The notes: generated by a model from the sequence alone, not told the origin. Numbered from the stretch's first letter, positions 1 to 9,672 are shown. The stretch is 64,000 bases of DNA from Lachnotalea glycerini (GCF_003201285.1 NZ_QICS01000001.1:24678-88677), one strand, 5' to 3'. Made by a program: numbers and translations.

Positions 1-142
1 TTTTACCGATAAGTTAACGAGGAAACGAAGTATCCGAGATAAGTAATTCTGGTAAGAAGAACTTATCGGAAGAAAAACAAGCACGAGCAAAGCGAGTATT
101 TGTTTTTACCGATAAGTTAACGAGGAAACGAAGTATCCGAGA
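1..142. repeat. Duplicated 39-bp repeat with inverted arms upstream of queA
   Basis: The 39 bases at 1-39 recur exactly at 104-142, a spacing of 103 bases. Each copy contains CCGATAAGTT, and the reverse complement AACTTATCGG lies between them at 60-69. The segment can therefore fold in two ways (6-15 with 60-69, or 60-69 with 109-118). The second pairing is extended by runs resembling AAAAACAA and TTGTTTTT. No reading frame or known RNA family is recognised. The location immediately before queA suggests an intergenic repeat, or a terminator for a gene left of the window. Confidence 0.75.
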
Positions 143-182
143 GTTATCAGAAAGTTATCACAAAGTATAATAGGAGATTATA

Positions 183-1208
183 ATGAAACTGGAAGATTTT
201 AATTTTGATTTGCCGCAAGAACTGATTGCGCAAGATCCGATTGAAGATAGATCAAGCTCAAGACTTCTTGTTCTAGATAAAAAAACAGGAGAGATACAAC
301 ACCATATTTTTAAAGAGATTATTAACTATTTAGAGGAAGGTGATTGTCTTGTAATCAATGACACAAAGGTAATACCTGCAAGATTAATAGGAAGTCGTGT
401 CGGAACTGAGGCTAAAATAGAAGTATTGCTTTTAAAAAGAAAAAAAGAAGATATATGGGAAACATTGGTAAAACCTGGAAAGAAAGCAAAAGTAGGAACA
501 AGGATAAGCTTCGGTGGTGGTTTACTGATTGGTGAAGTAATAGAAATTGTTGAGGAAGGGAACCGATTAGTTAAATTTGAATATAATGGAATATTTGAAG
601 AGATTTTGGATCAATTAGGACAGATGCCTTTGCCTCCCTACATTACGCATGAACTTAAGGACAAGAATCGGTATCAAACAGTATATGCAAAACATGAAGG
701 TTCTGCAGCTGCGCCCACAGCAGGGCTTCATTTTACAAATGAATTACTTGAGAGGATACAAGAAAAAGGAGTGAATATAGCAAGGGTGACACTTCATGTT
801 GGACTTGGAACATTCCGTCCGGTTAAGGTGGAGAATATATTAGAACATCATATGCATTCCGAATTTTTCTGTATTGAAGAAGAGGAAGCATTTAAAATAA
901 ATAATGCAAAGAAAAATGGTAAGAGAGTTATTTCAGTAGGAACTACAAGTTGTAGAACATTGGAATCAGCGGCAGATGACAGTGGTATGGTAAGAGCAGC
1001 CTCGGGTTGGACAGAGATTTTTATATATCCAGGTTATCAGTTTAAAGTAATTGATGGCTTGATTACTAATTTTCATTTACCTGAATCCACATTATTAATG
1101 CTTGTTTCGGCGCTGGCTGGCAAGGAGAATATTTTAAATGCGTATGAAACAGCAATAAAAGAGCGTTACAGATTCTTTAGCTTTGGTGATGCAATGTTCA
1201 TAAGATAG
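183..1208 (+). CDS. queA: tRNA preQ1(34) S-adenosylmethionine ribosyltransferase-isomerase
   Basis: QueA transfers and isomerises the ribosyl group of S-adenosylmethionine onto the 7-deazaguanine base (preQ1) at position 34 of tRNA, giving epoxyqueuosine in queuosine synthesis. The protein has 341 residues, the usual length. Family motifs are all present: [11 protein letters not shown] near residue 22, [11 protein letters not shown] near 58, [14 protein letters not shown] near 172, [20 protein letters not shown] and [16 protein letters not shown] towards the end. An AGGAG sits 8 bases before the ATG. The gene ends 28 bases before the PilZ gene, so the two may be cotranscribed. The upstream neighbour lies outside the window; in many Bacillota it is ruvB. 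Confidence 0.97.
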   Translation: MKLEDFNFDLPQELIAQDPIEDRSSSRLLVLDKKTGEIQHHIFKEIINYLEEGDCLVINDTKVIPARLIGSRVGTEAKIEVLLLKRKKEDIWETLVKPGKKAKVGTRISFGGGLLIGEVIEIVEEGNRLVKFEYNGIFEEILDQLGQMPLPPYITHELKDKNRYQTVYAKHEGSAAAPTAGLHFTNELLERIQEKGVNIARVTLHVGLGTFRPVKVENILEHHMHSEFFCIEEEEAFKINNAKKNGKRVISVGTTSCRTLESAADDSGMVRAASGWTEIFIYPGYQFKVIDGLITNFHLPESTLLMLVSALAGKENILNAYETAIKERYRFFSFGDAMFIR

Positions 1209-1236
1209 CTTGTGAAAGCATGTACAAGGGAGAAAA

Positions 1237-1593
1237 ATGATGAGTGAAAAGAGAAAATACAAAAGAAGTGACCTTAAAGTTACAATTCATTTAAGACGTT
1301 GTGATAGCACAGAACATAATCGATTTTTGGTCGATGTGCAAGATTTATCAAGAGAAGGTCTGGGATTTTATTCAAATGAAGATTTAAAAATAGGCCAGTA
1401 CTTTGATACAGAAATTGTCATATGGACAAAAGAAGTAATTAAGGTTGTATTGAGGATAGTTCGTAAAACAGAGCAGCCTGATAAAGAAAAAATGTCCTAT
1501 GGTGGTGAATTTATTGGTTTATCGGAAGCCGAAAAGTTTCGGATTGATGTTTATCAGTGCGTAGAGGAAAACTTAGAAAAAGGTCAGGCATAG
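1237..1593 (+). CDS. PilZ domain protein, probable c-di-GMP receptor
   Basis: This is a 118-residue protein made almost entirely of one PilZ domain. The two c-di-GMP binding motifs are visible: RKYKR (RxxxR) at residues 6-10 and DLSREG (D/NxSxxG) at 36-41, followed by a beta-rich stretch. No other domain or membrane segment is present, so it probably acts by binding a partner protein when c-di-GMP is bound. A GGGAG sequence precedes the ATG; the adjacent ATG at 1240 is an alternative start. The window also encodes a GGDEF protein at 59 kb that could supply the ligand. The partner is unknown. Confidence 0.88.
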   Translation: MMSEKRKYKRSDLKVTIHLRRCDSTEHNRFLVDVQDLSREGLGFYSNEDLKIGQYFDTEIVIWTKEVIKVVLRIVRKTEQPDKEKMSYGGEFIGLSEAEKFRIDVYQCVEENLEKGQA

Positions 1594-1657
1594 GTTCTAT
1601 AATAAATGTTGGGGTATGCGGTTTTCATATATATCTCCAGCATTTTTATTTTATAAT

Positions 1658-1702
1658 AAAACCATATACAAGCAGAAATATGTTCTATTCGTATATGGTT
1701 TT
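1658..1702. terminator. Bidirectional terminator between the PilZ gene and aroA
   Basis: A perfect 12-bp inverted repeat, AAAACCATATAC at 1658-1669 and its complement at 1691-1702, lies between two converging genes. The stem is AT-rich with a 21-base loop and is followed by short T or A runs, so it could end transcripts from both sides. Confidence 0.6.
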
Positions 1703-1712
1703 GATAAAAATC

Positions 1713-2990
1713 TTATGCATGTAGCTTGGCAAGGTCTGAATAGAATGTAGGATAGGAAATATTAACGCACTCACTATTTTTAATTGTTGTAGTTCCATCT
1801 GCCATCAAGCCTGCAACAGCAAATGACATAGCAATTCTGTGATCTAGTTTACTGTCTAGCACAGCGGCGTGTAAGCTTCGTCCGCCGGTAATAATCATGC
1901 CATCATCGGTTGCTTTGACATTTGCATTCATGGCAGACAAGTTGTTTACGCATACGTCGATTCGATTTGATTCCTTAACTTTTAGCTCGGCAGCATCCTT
2001 TATCATTGTTTTGCCCTTTGCAAAGCATGCCAATACTGATATGATAGGAAGCTCATCGATTAGCGTAGGTATGATGCTGCCTCCAATTTCTATACCCGTT
2101 AGTTCGCTGGATTTTACCAAAATATCAGCTGTTTTTTCACCATTTTTATCGTTGATATTAAGCAGAGTAATATCTCCTCCCATTTGCTGGCATACCCGAA
2201 TGATTCCATCTCTGGTCGGATTGATTCCCACATTTTTAATGAGCAGTTCAGAATTTGGAACGATAAGACCTGCTACAATAAAATATGCGGCAGAAGAAAT
2301 ATCGCCTGGTACAGTTACCTTTTGCCCGGTTAAGACCGGGTTTGGTGTTACTGTGGCTGTTGTTCCCAATGTTTTAATACTTCCGCCAAAATATTTTAGC
2401 ATAATCTCAGTATGATTTCTGGAAACAGAAGGCTCGCTAACACTTGTTTCTCCCTCTGCAAATAAACCGGCAAGTAAGATGGCAGATTTAACCTGTGCAG
2501 AAGCTACCTTTGAAATATAATGAATGCCATTTAGTTTAGAGCCGCGAATCAGAAGAGGAGCGCATCCGTTATTGTTTATACTTGTAATGGAAGCGCCCAT
2601 TAAAGATAAAGGTTCTATAATTCTTCCCATTGGGCGTTTTTGAATAGAAGTATCACCCGTCAGACTTGTTTCAAAGGATTGAGCGGCAAGGATACCTGAC
2701 ATGATTCGAGTCGTTGTTCCACTGTTTCCAACATCAAGGATTTGAGAAGGTTTGGTTAGTCCGAGTAGCCCTTTCCCTTTTATAGTGACAGAATTTGCAG
2801 TATTATTAATGTCAATTCCCATTCTCCTGAAGCAATCAATGGTTGAAAGGCAGTCTGCGCCTTGTAAGAAATTACTAACTTCTGTGGTTCCCTTTGACAA
2901 TGCTCCAAGCATGATTGCTCTATGTGATATGGATTTATCACCCGGAATAGTTATTTCTCCATTTAATTTAGAAACTTTTGTAAAATGCAT
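1713..2990 (-). CDS. aroA: 3-phosphoshikimate 1-carboxyvinyltransferase (EPSP synthase)
   Basis: AroA joins shikimate 3-phosphate and phosphoenolpyruvate to give EPSP, the sixth step of the shikimate pathway. Motifs include PGDKSISHRA near residue 16 (substrate-binding lysine), DVGNSGTTTRI near 87, the catalytic aspartate region LIDELPI, KESNRI and DHRIAMSFAVAGL near the C-terminus. The start is chosen at 2990. An in-frame ATG at 3002 directly abuts the AAAGG ribosome binding site (zero spacing), whereas the ATG at 2990 gives the family-typical MHFTKVSKL beginning and a spacing of 12. The gene is last in the aroF-tyrA-aroA set and converges on the PilZ gene. Confidence 0.96.
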   Translation of the reverse strand: MHFTKVSKLNGEITIPGDKSISHRAIMLGALSKGTTEVSNFLQGADCLSTIDCFRRMGIDINNTANSVTIKGKGLLGLTKPSQILDVGNSGTTTRIMSGILAAQSFETSLTGDTSIQKRPMGRIIEPLSLMGASITSINNNGCAPLLIRGSKLNGIHYISKVASAQVKSAILLAGLFAEGETSVSEPSVSRNHTEIMLKYFGGSIKTLGTTATVTPNPVLTGQKVTVPGDISSAAYFIVAGLIVPNSELLIKNVGINPTRDGIIRVCQQMGGDITLLNINDKNGEKTADILVKSSELTGIEIGGSIIPTLIDELPIISVLACFAKGKTMIKDAAELKVKESNRIDVCVNNLSAMNANVKATDDGMIITGGRSLHAAVLDSKLDHRIAMSFAVAGLMADGTTTIKNSECVNISYPTFYSDLAKLHA

Positions 2991-3068
2991 ATGGAATATC
3001 ATCCTTTCTACTTAATATGTAATATTTGCTGGAACGATACAATAACGGAAGCAGCGAAAAAAACAGTA

Positions 3069-4166
3069 TTAGCGTTCGTATATATGATAACTGTATTTTA
3101 CCAGCAAGGCGAAAGCACGTTTGGATGAATCCTCGTCATAAAATTCTATTCTAAGAGCGCCTTCTACAAACTCACGATTGTGAATAATGCCAATGTTTTT
3201 AATACTTATATTGTTGCTTGCAAGAATGGTTGCAATCGTTGCAATTCCTCCAGCTTCGTCTATTATATCACAATAAAGCTCATATATCTTCTTTATTGGT
3301 CCAAGTGATGAATTTGCGATCGAATTTCTATATTCACGCGCATCATCAAATATATGATAAAGGTCATTTTCACAAGCACTATCAATTAAATCTTTGAAAT
3401 GACTCAATTCTTCAATATAATCATTTAGCAGTAAAGATATATTTTCCTTGTTGGTCAAGCAAATTTGCTGCCACATAGTAGGAGATGAGGAGGCTATGCG
3501 AGTAATATCTTTAAACCCTCCCGCTGCCATATTCTTCATTATTTTTTCACTAGAATCCTTTTTTTCAACAAAATTTACCAAGCTGGAAGCAATGATGTGT
3601 GGAAGATGGCTAATAGCCGCTGTTACATAATCATGTTCCTTGTAGTCAAGAACAATAGGGATCGAGCCTAGAGTTTCTACGTAATCAATGTAATGCATAA
3701 TTTTATCTTCACTTATCTTGGAGGACGGAGTTAATACATAATAAGCATTTTCAATTAAATGAGATACTGAATTTTCATATCCTGTTTTTTCAGAACCCGC
3801 CATAGGATGTCCGCCAATAAAGTTTTCCTCCAATTCAAGCTCAATCACCTTTTCGTGAATTGATGTTTTCACACTTCCCACATCGGTCAAAATGCATTCT
3901 GGCTTTATGACAGCTTTTAGGGAAGTGAGGTATGTAATATTATAGGAAACAGGGGCACATAAAAATATAAAATCACAGCAGCTAAAAGCATCATCTATAG
4001 AAGCCGCAATGGTGTCTACGACTCCTTCTTGCCGTGCAAAATGAATTGATTTTGTATTGGGATCATAGGCTGTAATTTTTGTATTTGGATACTTGGCTTT
4101 TATAGCTTTGGCAACTGAACCCCCTATAAGGCCAAGGCCAATAAAGCCAACCTGTGAATCATTCAT
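3069..4166 (-). CDS. tyrA: Prephenate dehydrogenase with C-terminal ACT domain
   Basis: TyrA oxidatively decarboxylates prephenate to 4-hydroxyphenylpyruvate with NAD, the committed step to tyrosine. The 365-residue protein has an N-terminal Rossmann fold (GLGLIGG at residues 10-16) and the prephenate dehydrogenase motif GGHPMAGSEKTGY near 123. A helical dimerisation region follows, with a C-terminal ACT domain from about residue 295 that probably senses tyrosine. Its ATG overlaps the aroF stop codon as TAATG, with GGAGG 9 bases upstream, which indicates translational coupling. There is no chorismate mutase domain on this protein. Confidence 0.95.
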   Translation of the reverse strand: MNDSQVGFIGLGLIGGSVAKAIKAKYPNTKITAYDPNTKSIHFARQEGVVDTIAASIDDAFSCCDFIFLCAPVSYNITYLTSLKAVIKPECILTDVGSVKTSIHEKVIELELEENFIGGHPMAGSEKTGYENSVSHLIENAYYVLTPSSKISEDKIMHYIDYVETLGSIPIVLDYKEHDYVTAAISHLPHIIASSLVNFVEKKDSSEKIMKNMAAGGFKDITRIASSSPTMWQQICLTNKENISLLLNDYIEELSHFKDLIDSACENDLYHIFDDAREYRNSIANSSLGPIKKIYELYCDIIDEAGGIATIATILASNNISIKNIGIIHNREFVEGALRIEFYDEDSSKRAFALLVKYSYHIYER

Positions 4167-5179
4167 TAAAATTTCCTCCCCGAAAGTTTTGCAAATGGAC
4201 GTATTTCTTCAGCAAGTAAATTAAATTGCTCAAAGGTTAATGATTGCGGACCGTCAGAAAGTGCCTTTGCCGGATCGTTATGTACTTCAATCATTAAACC
4301 ATCTGCACCGGCAGCAATAGCAGCCTTGGCAAGCGGCTTAACATAAGCTCGTACTCCAGTTGCATGACTTGGATCTACAATTACTGGCAAATGAGTTTTC
4401 TCTTTTAAAACAGGAACACAACTAATGTCCAAAGTATTTCTGGTTGCTGTTTCAAAGGTACGAATACCTCTTTCACACAACACAACATTGGGATTTCCTT
4501 CTGCTATAATATATTCAGCCGCATTGAGCCATTCGTCTATTGTAGCAGCTAAACCACGTTTTAATAAAACGGGAAGTCCTGCTTTGCCTGCCTCTTTTAA
4601 AAGATAGAAATTTTGCATATTTCTTGCACCAATTTGTATCATATCTATATATTTTACAGCTGAATTAATGGCATCTAAGCTAGTAACTTCACAAATGGTA
4701 GCAAGACCAGTTTCTTCTTTTGCTTTTTGCATATAACGCAGACCTTCTTCTTCAAGCCCTTGAAAGGAGTAAGGAGAGGTTCTTGGCTTGTATGCACCTC
4801 CACGTACAATATTGGCACCTGCCGCTTTTACTGCATGGGCGATGGACAAAAGCTGTTCTTCGGTTTCAACAGCACAAGGACCTGCCATAATTGTAAGGGT
4901 GCTGCCTCCGATTTGAGTATTTCCAACTTTAACAACAGATGGTTCTGGATGGAACTTTTTATTAGTCAATTTATAGCTTTCTGTTACTGGAACGATTCTT
5001 TCAACATCGGCAGCTATTTCAAGATTTTCTGTTTGAAGCTTGCTCTTATCTCCAACAACTCCAATAATAGTTACTTCTTTACCTGCAGAAATGTGTGTTT
5101 CGAGACCCTTTGACTCTATAATTCTTACTACATTGTTAATAGAGCTTTGAGGTGCATTTGGTTTCATTACAATTATCAT
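4166..5179 (-). CDS. aroF: 3-deoxy-7-phosphoheptulonate synthase (DAHP synthase)
   Basis: The enzyme condenses phosphoenolpyruvate and erythrose 4-phosphate, the first step of the shikimate pathway. It is of the Bacillus/Thermotoga type: residues 1-70 form a ferredoxin-like regulatory domain and the rest is the TIM barrel. Motifs are GPCAVET near 104, [17 protein letters not shown] near 130, a KRG motif and DPSHATG near 269. Length 337 is normal for this subtype. The ATG at 5179 has GGGGA 8 bases upstream. It is the first gene of an operon with tyrA and aroA, and the N-terminal domain suggests feedback control by an aromatic amino acid. Confidence 0.96.
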   Translation of the reverse strand: MIIVMKPNAPQSSINNVVRIIESKGLETHISAGKEVTIIGVVGDKSKLQTENLEIAADVERIVPVTESYKLTNKKFHPEPSVVKVGNTQIGGSTLTIMAGPCAVETEEQLLSIAHAVKAAGANIVRGGAYKPRTSPYSFQGLEEEGLRYMQKAKEETGLATICEVTSLDAINSAVKYIDMIQIGARNMQNFYLLKEAGKAGLPVLLKRGLAATIDEWLNAAEYIIAEGNPNVVLCERGIRTFETATRNTLDISCVPVLKEKTHLPVIVDPSHATGVRAYVKPLAKAAIAAGADGLMIEVHNDPAKALSDGPQSLTFEQFNLLAEEIRPFAKLSGRKF

Positions 5180-5227
5180 TTTTTTATCCCCAATCTTTTT
5201 AATAAAATGCGTTGCTTATTGAGTATA

Positions 5228-5256
5228 AGTTTATAACAGTTAGAAGGATATGTCAA
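5228..5256 (-). promoter_or_regulatory. Probable sigma-A promoter of aroF-tyrA-aroA
   Basis: Read on the minus strand, a perfect TTGACA -35 element (5251-5256) is followed after 17 bases by TAAACT (5228-5233). A TATAAA at 15-base spacing is an alternative -10. The site lies about 50 bases before the aroF start codon. Confidence 0.5.
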
Positions 5257-5265
5257 TACTGTATT

Positions 5266-5290
5266 GCTTTAAAGTGTAACGCTTTAAAGC
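5266..5290. promoter_or_regulatory. Inverted repeat next to the aroF promoter, possible operator
   Basis: GCTTTAAAG (5266-5274) and CTTTAAAGC (5282-5290) form a 9-bp inverted repeat. It lies just upstream of the -35 box of the aroF promoter, which fits a binding site for a dimeric regulator. No regulator gene is adjacent, and because TTTAAA is itself palindromic a chance occurrence is possible. Confidence 0.35.
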
Positions 5291-5437
5291 CTAAATCGTT
5301 ATTGATTATTTATAGTATAATTTAATAAAATTTTACAGAAATAAAGAATATTAAACTTATAATGCATAAATAAAGAATTGGAGAGTATTCATATATTAAT
5401 TAATATTAAATTTATATGTACAATTTACACGATAATC

Positions 5438-5466
5438 TTGTATAAATGCAAAATATTTAGTAAAAT
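5438..5466 (+). promoter_or_regulatory. Candidate promoter of the EF-G-like gene
   Basis: TTGTAT (5438-5443) and TAAAAT (5461-5466) are separated by 17 bases and lie about 95 bases before the start codon at 5560. The match is good but not perfect. The remainder of the 380-base divergent region 5180-5559 is very AT-rich and shows no other feature. Confidence 0.4.
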
Positions 5467-5559
5467 ATGTACAAAGCTTATATTTGCTTGAAACTTTAAA
5501 CCTACAATGCAGAGTTTCTGCATGAACAGTACGATTAAGCATGAATAGGAGGAATTTAT

Positions 5560-7650
5560 ATGAACGTTTACAAGACCGAACAAATTCGTAATGTAGTTCT
5601 TTTAGGGCACGGTGGCTGTGGCAAGACGTCGTTAGTCGAAGCCATGGCGCATTTAGCAGGTCTTATCAATCGAATTGGTAATGTTAGTGAAGGGAATACT
5701 CTAAGTGACTTTGATAAGGAAGAAACCAAAAGAGAATTTTCAATCAATACGTCAGTGGTACCGCTTCCTTGGAATGAATGTAAAATTAATATTTTGGATA
5801 CTCCTGGTTATTTTGACTTTGTAGGTGAAGTAGAGGAAGCAGCGAATGCAGCAGATGCTGCTATAATAGTTGTTTCTGGTAAATCTGGTGTTGAAGTGGG
5901 AACAGAAAAAGCGTGGGAAATTTGTGAGAAATATTCTTTGCCAAGGATGTTTTTTGTAGCAAATATGGATGATGATAATGCAAGTTTCAGACAAGTTGTT
6001 GATGATTTAACGGCACTTTACGGGAAACGCATAGCACCGTTTTTTATGCCGATTCGGGAAAATGAAAAGCTGGTAGGCTATGTAAACATTGTAAAAAAGG
6101 GTGGAAGAAAATTTAATGGTTTAGCTGAAAAAATCGATTGCGAAATTCCTGATTATTTAAAGGATTATTATGATAATTACAGAGAAAAATTGTTGGATGC
6201 AGTTGCTGAAACAAGTGATGAGTATATGGAACGATACTTTAATGGCGAAGAATTTAGTGATGAAGAGGTTCGTCAGGCACTTAGAAATAATGTGATTGAT
6301 GGATCAATTATTCCGGTTGCTATGGGCTCCAATTTAGAAATTCGTGGAGTATTTAATTTATTGAATGATATTGTTAAGTATTTTCCAAGTCCGAATAAGA
6401 TTGAGAGAGTTGGAACAAATAGAAAAACAAATCAAATATTTGAAGCTAATTATGATGAATCAAAGGCGATGTCAGCTTATATATTTAAAACAATTGCTGA
6501 TCCGTTTATTGGAAAGTATTCTTTAATAAAAGTGTGTTCAGGTGTGCTGAAAAACGATTCAGTGGTCTATAATTGTGATAAGGATATGGAAGAAAAATTG
6601 AATAAGCTGTATATTCTTCAGGGAAAGACTCCTTTTGAGGTAAAAGAGTTATCGGCAGGAGATATTGGCGCAATAGCAAAATTGACGAATGCCAAAACAG
6701 GGGATACATTATCAACAAAAGCAGTACCGATTATTTATGAAAAGGTAGATATGCCAGTTCCGTACACATATATGAGATATAAAGCTAAAAGTAAAGGCGA
6801 TGAGGATAAGGTTTCACAGGCTCTTGCCAAAGTTATGGATGAAGACCAAACGGTTAAGATCGTCAATGATACAGAGAACAGACAATCTTTAATCTATGGA
6901 ATGGGTGATCAGCATTTAGAAATTATTGTAAGTAAACTATATAATAAATACAAGGTGGAGATTGAATTGTCAAAGCCTAAGGTTGCATTTCGAGAAACAA
7001 TTAAGAAAAGCGCAGAAGTGCAGGGAAAATATAAAAAGCAGTCTGGCGGTCACGGACAATATGGTGATGTTAAGATGGTTTTTGAACCGTCAGGAGATTT
7101 AGAGCGGCCCTATGTATTTGAGGAGCGGGTTTTTGGAGGTGCCGTACCAAGAAACTTTTTCCCGGCTGTAGAAAAGGGAGTTCAGGAAAGCGTTATTAAG
7201 GGACCGTTGGCGGCTTACCCAGTTGTGGGAGTTAAAGCTACATTGATTGACGGCTCTTATCACCCGGTTGATTCTTCCGAAATGGCATTTAAAACGGCTA
7301 CTATGATGGCATTTAAAAAGGGATTTTTAGAGGCTGCTCCGATTCTACTTGAGCCTATTGCCTCGTTAAGGGTAAACGTTCCTGATCGTTATACAGGGGA
7401 TATTATGGGAGATTTGAATAAACGCAGAGGCAGAGTTATGGGAATGACACCAGCAGAGGGAGAAAGACAAATCATTGAAGCGGAAATTCCAATGACAGAA
7501 ATTTATGGTTATTCGACAGAGCTTCGCTCAATGACAGGCGGAAGAGGTGACTATTCTTATGAATTTATACGCTATGAGCCTGCACCGGCCGATGTGGCTG
7601 AAAGAGAAATTATAGAAAGAGCCAGTAAGGTAACTACAATAGAAGAATAA
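5560..7650 (+). CDS. EF-G-like translational GTPase (EF-G-2 type)
   Basis: The 696-residue protein has the EF-G domain order: GTPase, domain II, and domains III to V, with a normal C-terminal EF-G module. The P-loop is GHGGCGKTS at 16-24. Switch II reads DTPGYFDF (80-87), with tyrosine where canonical EF-G has the catalytic histidine. The usual NKMD guanine-recognition motif reads ANMD at 134-137. The Tyr in switch II is also known in Thermus EF-G-2, so this belongs to that paralogue group rather than being the main fusA, which normally lies with rpsL-rpsG and tufA. AGGAGG precedes the ATG. The exact role is unknown; ribosome-associated GTPase activity is inferred from the family. Confidence 0.88.
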   Translation: MNVYKTEQIRNVVLLGHGGCGKTSLVEAMAHLAGLINRIGNVSEGNTLSDFDKEETKREFSINTSVVPLPWNECKINILDTPGYFDFVGEVEEAANAADAAIIVVSGKSGVEVGTEKAWEICEKYSLPRMFFVANMDDDNASFRQVVDDLTALYGKRIAPFFMPIRENEKLVGYVNIVKKGGRKFNGLAEKIDCEIPDYLKDYYDNYREKLLDAVAETSDEYMERYFNGEEFSDEEVRQALRNNVIDGSIIPVAMGSNLEIRGVFNLLNDIVKYFPSPNKIERVGTNRKTNQIFEANYDESKAMSAYIFKTIADPFIGKYSLIKVCSGVLKNDSVVYNCDKDMEEKLNKLYILQGKTPFEVKELSAGDIGAIAKLTNAKTGDTLSTKAVPIIYEKVDMPVPYTYMRYKAKSKGDEDKVSQALAKVMDEDQTVKIVNDTENRQSLIYGMGDQHLEIIVSKLYNKYKVEIELSKPKVAFRETIKKSAEVQGKYKKQSGGHGQYGDVKMVFEPSGDLERPYVFEERVFGGAVPRNFFPAVEKGVQESVIKGPLAAYPVVGVKATLIDGSYHPVDSSEMAFKTATMMAFKKGFLEAAPILLEPIASLRVNVPDRYTGDIMGDLNKRRGRVMGMTPAEGERQIIEAEIPMTEIYGYSTELRSMTGGRGDYSYEFIRYEPAPADVAEREIIERASKVTTIEE

Positions 7651-7712
7651 AAAACAGGGGCTGCTGTCAGTTGACTCATTAGTCAATTTAATACAACAGC
7701 TCCTGTTTTTTG
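7648..7712 (+). terminator. Terminator after the EF-G-like gene
   Basis: A long imperfect stem pairs AAAACAGGGGCTGCTGT (from 7651) with ACAACAGCTCCTGTTTT (from 7693), with an inner TTGACT/AGTCAA stem and a following T run. This is a strong intrinsic terminator. Confidence 0.85.
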
Positions 7713-7887
7713 TTTTCACATGTATTTATTGAGTTGGTAATTGTTATAGAAATATTAACATTTGTTAAGGTTATATTTTAATTAAATAGAGTTATACTAG
7801 GTACGAATTCAATTTTGTGATACAATAAAATGTATAGTTTTGTCTTTGATTAGAAAAGTTTATTTAGACTGAAAATGGAGGAAGAAT

Positions 7888-9672
7888 ATGATTAAAAATA
7901 GATTACAGGCTTTAAGAGCTTTAATGAAAGAAAAAAATGTTGACATATATTTTATTCCGACATCTGATTTTCATCAATCAGAATATGTAGGAGAGTACTT
8001 CAAATGTAGAAGCTATATGTCTGGTTTTACCGGATCGGATGGAAATCTGGTCATAACTTTAACGCAGGCTTTTTTATGGGCAGATGGAAGATACTTTATA
8101 CAGGCAGAGAGGCAGCTTCAGGATTCTTCTATTGAATTATTTAAAATGGGAGAAGAAAAAGTTCCTACTGTAAAGGAATTTATTGAAGAGACTATTTCTA
8201 AAGGACAGACGCTTGGCTTTGACGGTCGTGTGGTTAGCTGTGAATTAGGAGAGGAATTAGAGAATATTGTTGATAAAAAGGAAGCTTTTATTAAATACGA
8301 TGAGGATTTAGTAGATCTTATATGGAAGAACAGACCAAAGCTTGCCCATGAGAAGGCTTTTATAATAGAAGAAAAATACAGCGGCATGTCAACCAACAGG
8401 AAGATAGAGCAGATAAGAAATAAGCTGATAAAAGCAGGGGCGGATACCCATATCATTACAAGTCTGGATGATATAGCATGGCTGTTTAATATAAGGGGTA
8501 ATGATATTGACAGCAATCCTGTTGTATTATCCTATGCAGTTATTACAGACACGGAGGCAATGCTTTTTCTAAATGAAAGTGTCTTAGACCAAAAGGTAGG
8601 TGCTGAATTAACGAAAAATAACATTATAATTAAAGATTATCAGGATATTTATGAATATGTAAAACAAATTGATGGAGATAAAATGGTTCTTTTGGATCAA
8701 ACCAAGGTGAATTATTCCATAGTAAAGCTGATAAAGGCTGGCATCATCAATGAAATAAATCCGACAACTCTTTTAAAAGCAGTAAAAAACAAAGTAGAAA
8801 TCGAAAATACGAGGAATGCACATATCAAGGATGGAGTAGCTTTTACCAAATTTATGTATTGGCTTAAAAATAATGTTGGAAAGCAAGAAATGACAGAAAT
8901 AAGTGTTTCTGATTATTTATATCATATGCGTTCTGTACAAGAAGGCTTTATTGAGGTTAGCTTTGATACCATTTGTGCCTATAAGGAAAATGCGGCAATG
9001 ATGCATTATTCGGCAAATGAAAGCAGCAATGCAAAGCTTTTGGCAGAAGGACTGCTGTTAGTGGATTCGGGCGGTCAATATTACGAAGGAACAACAGATA
9101 TTACAAGAACGATGGCTCTAGGTGTTATCAGCGATGAGCAAAAGGTTCACTTTACGGCTGTCGTAATAGGTATGCTGAATCTGCTGAATGCAAGATTTTT
9201 GTATGGCAGTAGAGGTATTAATCTGGATATTCTTGCAAGAGCGCCCATTTGGGAGCTTGACATTGATTATAAATGTGGAACAGGTCATGGAGTTGGTCAC
9301 ATATTAAATGTTCACGAAGGACCAAATGGCATAAGACCGAGATTGTTAAAGAACAATGAGATGAACTGCATTTTTGAAGAAGGTATGATTACGACCGATG
9401 AACCAGGCATATATATAGAAGGAAGTCATGGAATACGTATTGAAAACGAACTGGTATGTAGAAAAGGAACCAAGAATCAACATGGACAATTTATGTTTTT
9501 TGAAAATCTGACCTTTGCTCCGATTGATTTGGATGCCATTCAACCAGAGCTTATGTCAATTAAGGAAAAAAGTATGCTGAATGCTTATCATAAAGATGTT
9601 TTTGAAAAATTATCACCTTATATGAATCAGGAAGAGGTTGAATGGCTTAAAAAGTATACAAGAGAAATATAA
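7888..9672 (+). CDS. Xaa-Pro aminopeptidase, M24B family
   Basis: This aminopeptidase P removes N-terminal residues that precede proline. At 594 residues it is the long form, with two N-terminal creatinase-like domains (about 1-300), a pita-bread catalytic domain and a C-terminal M24 extension. The dinuclear metal ligands are visible: the aspartates in DSGGQYYEGTTDITRT (393 and 404), the histidine in GTGHGVGH, and the glutamates in TTDEPGIYIE and GIRIENELV. GGAGGAAG precedes the ATG. It is followed 21 bases later by a nitrilase-family gene. No signal peptide is present, so it acts in the cytoplasm. Confidence 0.94.
   Translation: MIKNRLQALRALMKEKNVDIYFIPTSDFHQSEYVGEYFKCRSYMSGFTGSDGNLVITLTQAFLWADGRYFIQAERQLQDSSIELFKMGEEKVPTVKEFIEETISKGQTLGFDGRVVSCELGEELENIVDKKEAFIKYDEDLVDLIWKNRPKLAHEKAFIIEEKYSGMSTNRKIEQIRNKLIKAGADTHIITSLDDIAWLFNIRGNDIDSNPVVLSYAVITDTEAMLFLNESVLDQKVGAELTKNNIIIKDYQDIYEYVKQIDGDKMVLLDQTKVNYSIVKLIKAGIINEINPTTLLKAVKNKVEIENTRNAHIKDGVAFTKFMYWLKNNVGKQEMTEISVSDYLYHMRSVQEGFIEVSFDTICAYKENAAMMHYSANESSNAKLLAEGLLLVDSGGQYYEGTTDITRTMALGVISDEQKVHFTAVVIGMLNLLNARFLYGSRGINLDILARAPIWELDIDYKCGTGHGVGHILNVHEGPNGIRPRLLKNNEMNCIFEEGMITTDEPGIYIEGSHGIRIENELVCRKGTKNQHGQFMFFENLTFAPIDLDAIQPELMSIKEKSMLNAYHKDVFEKLSPYMNQEEVEWLKKYTREI

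Noticed and set aside
1897-2415. Long open frame antisense to aroA
   Set aside because: It lies wholly inside the well-supported aroA gene, has no ribosome binding site and is a by-product of aroA codon use.
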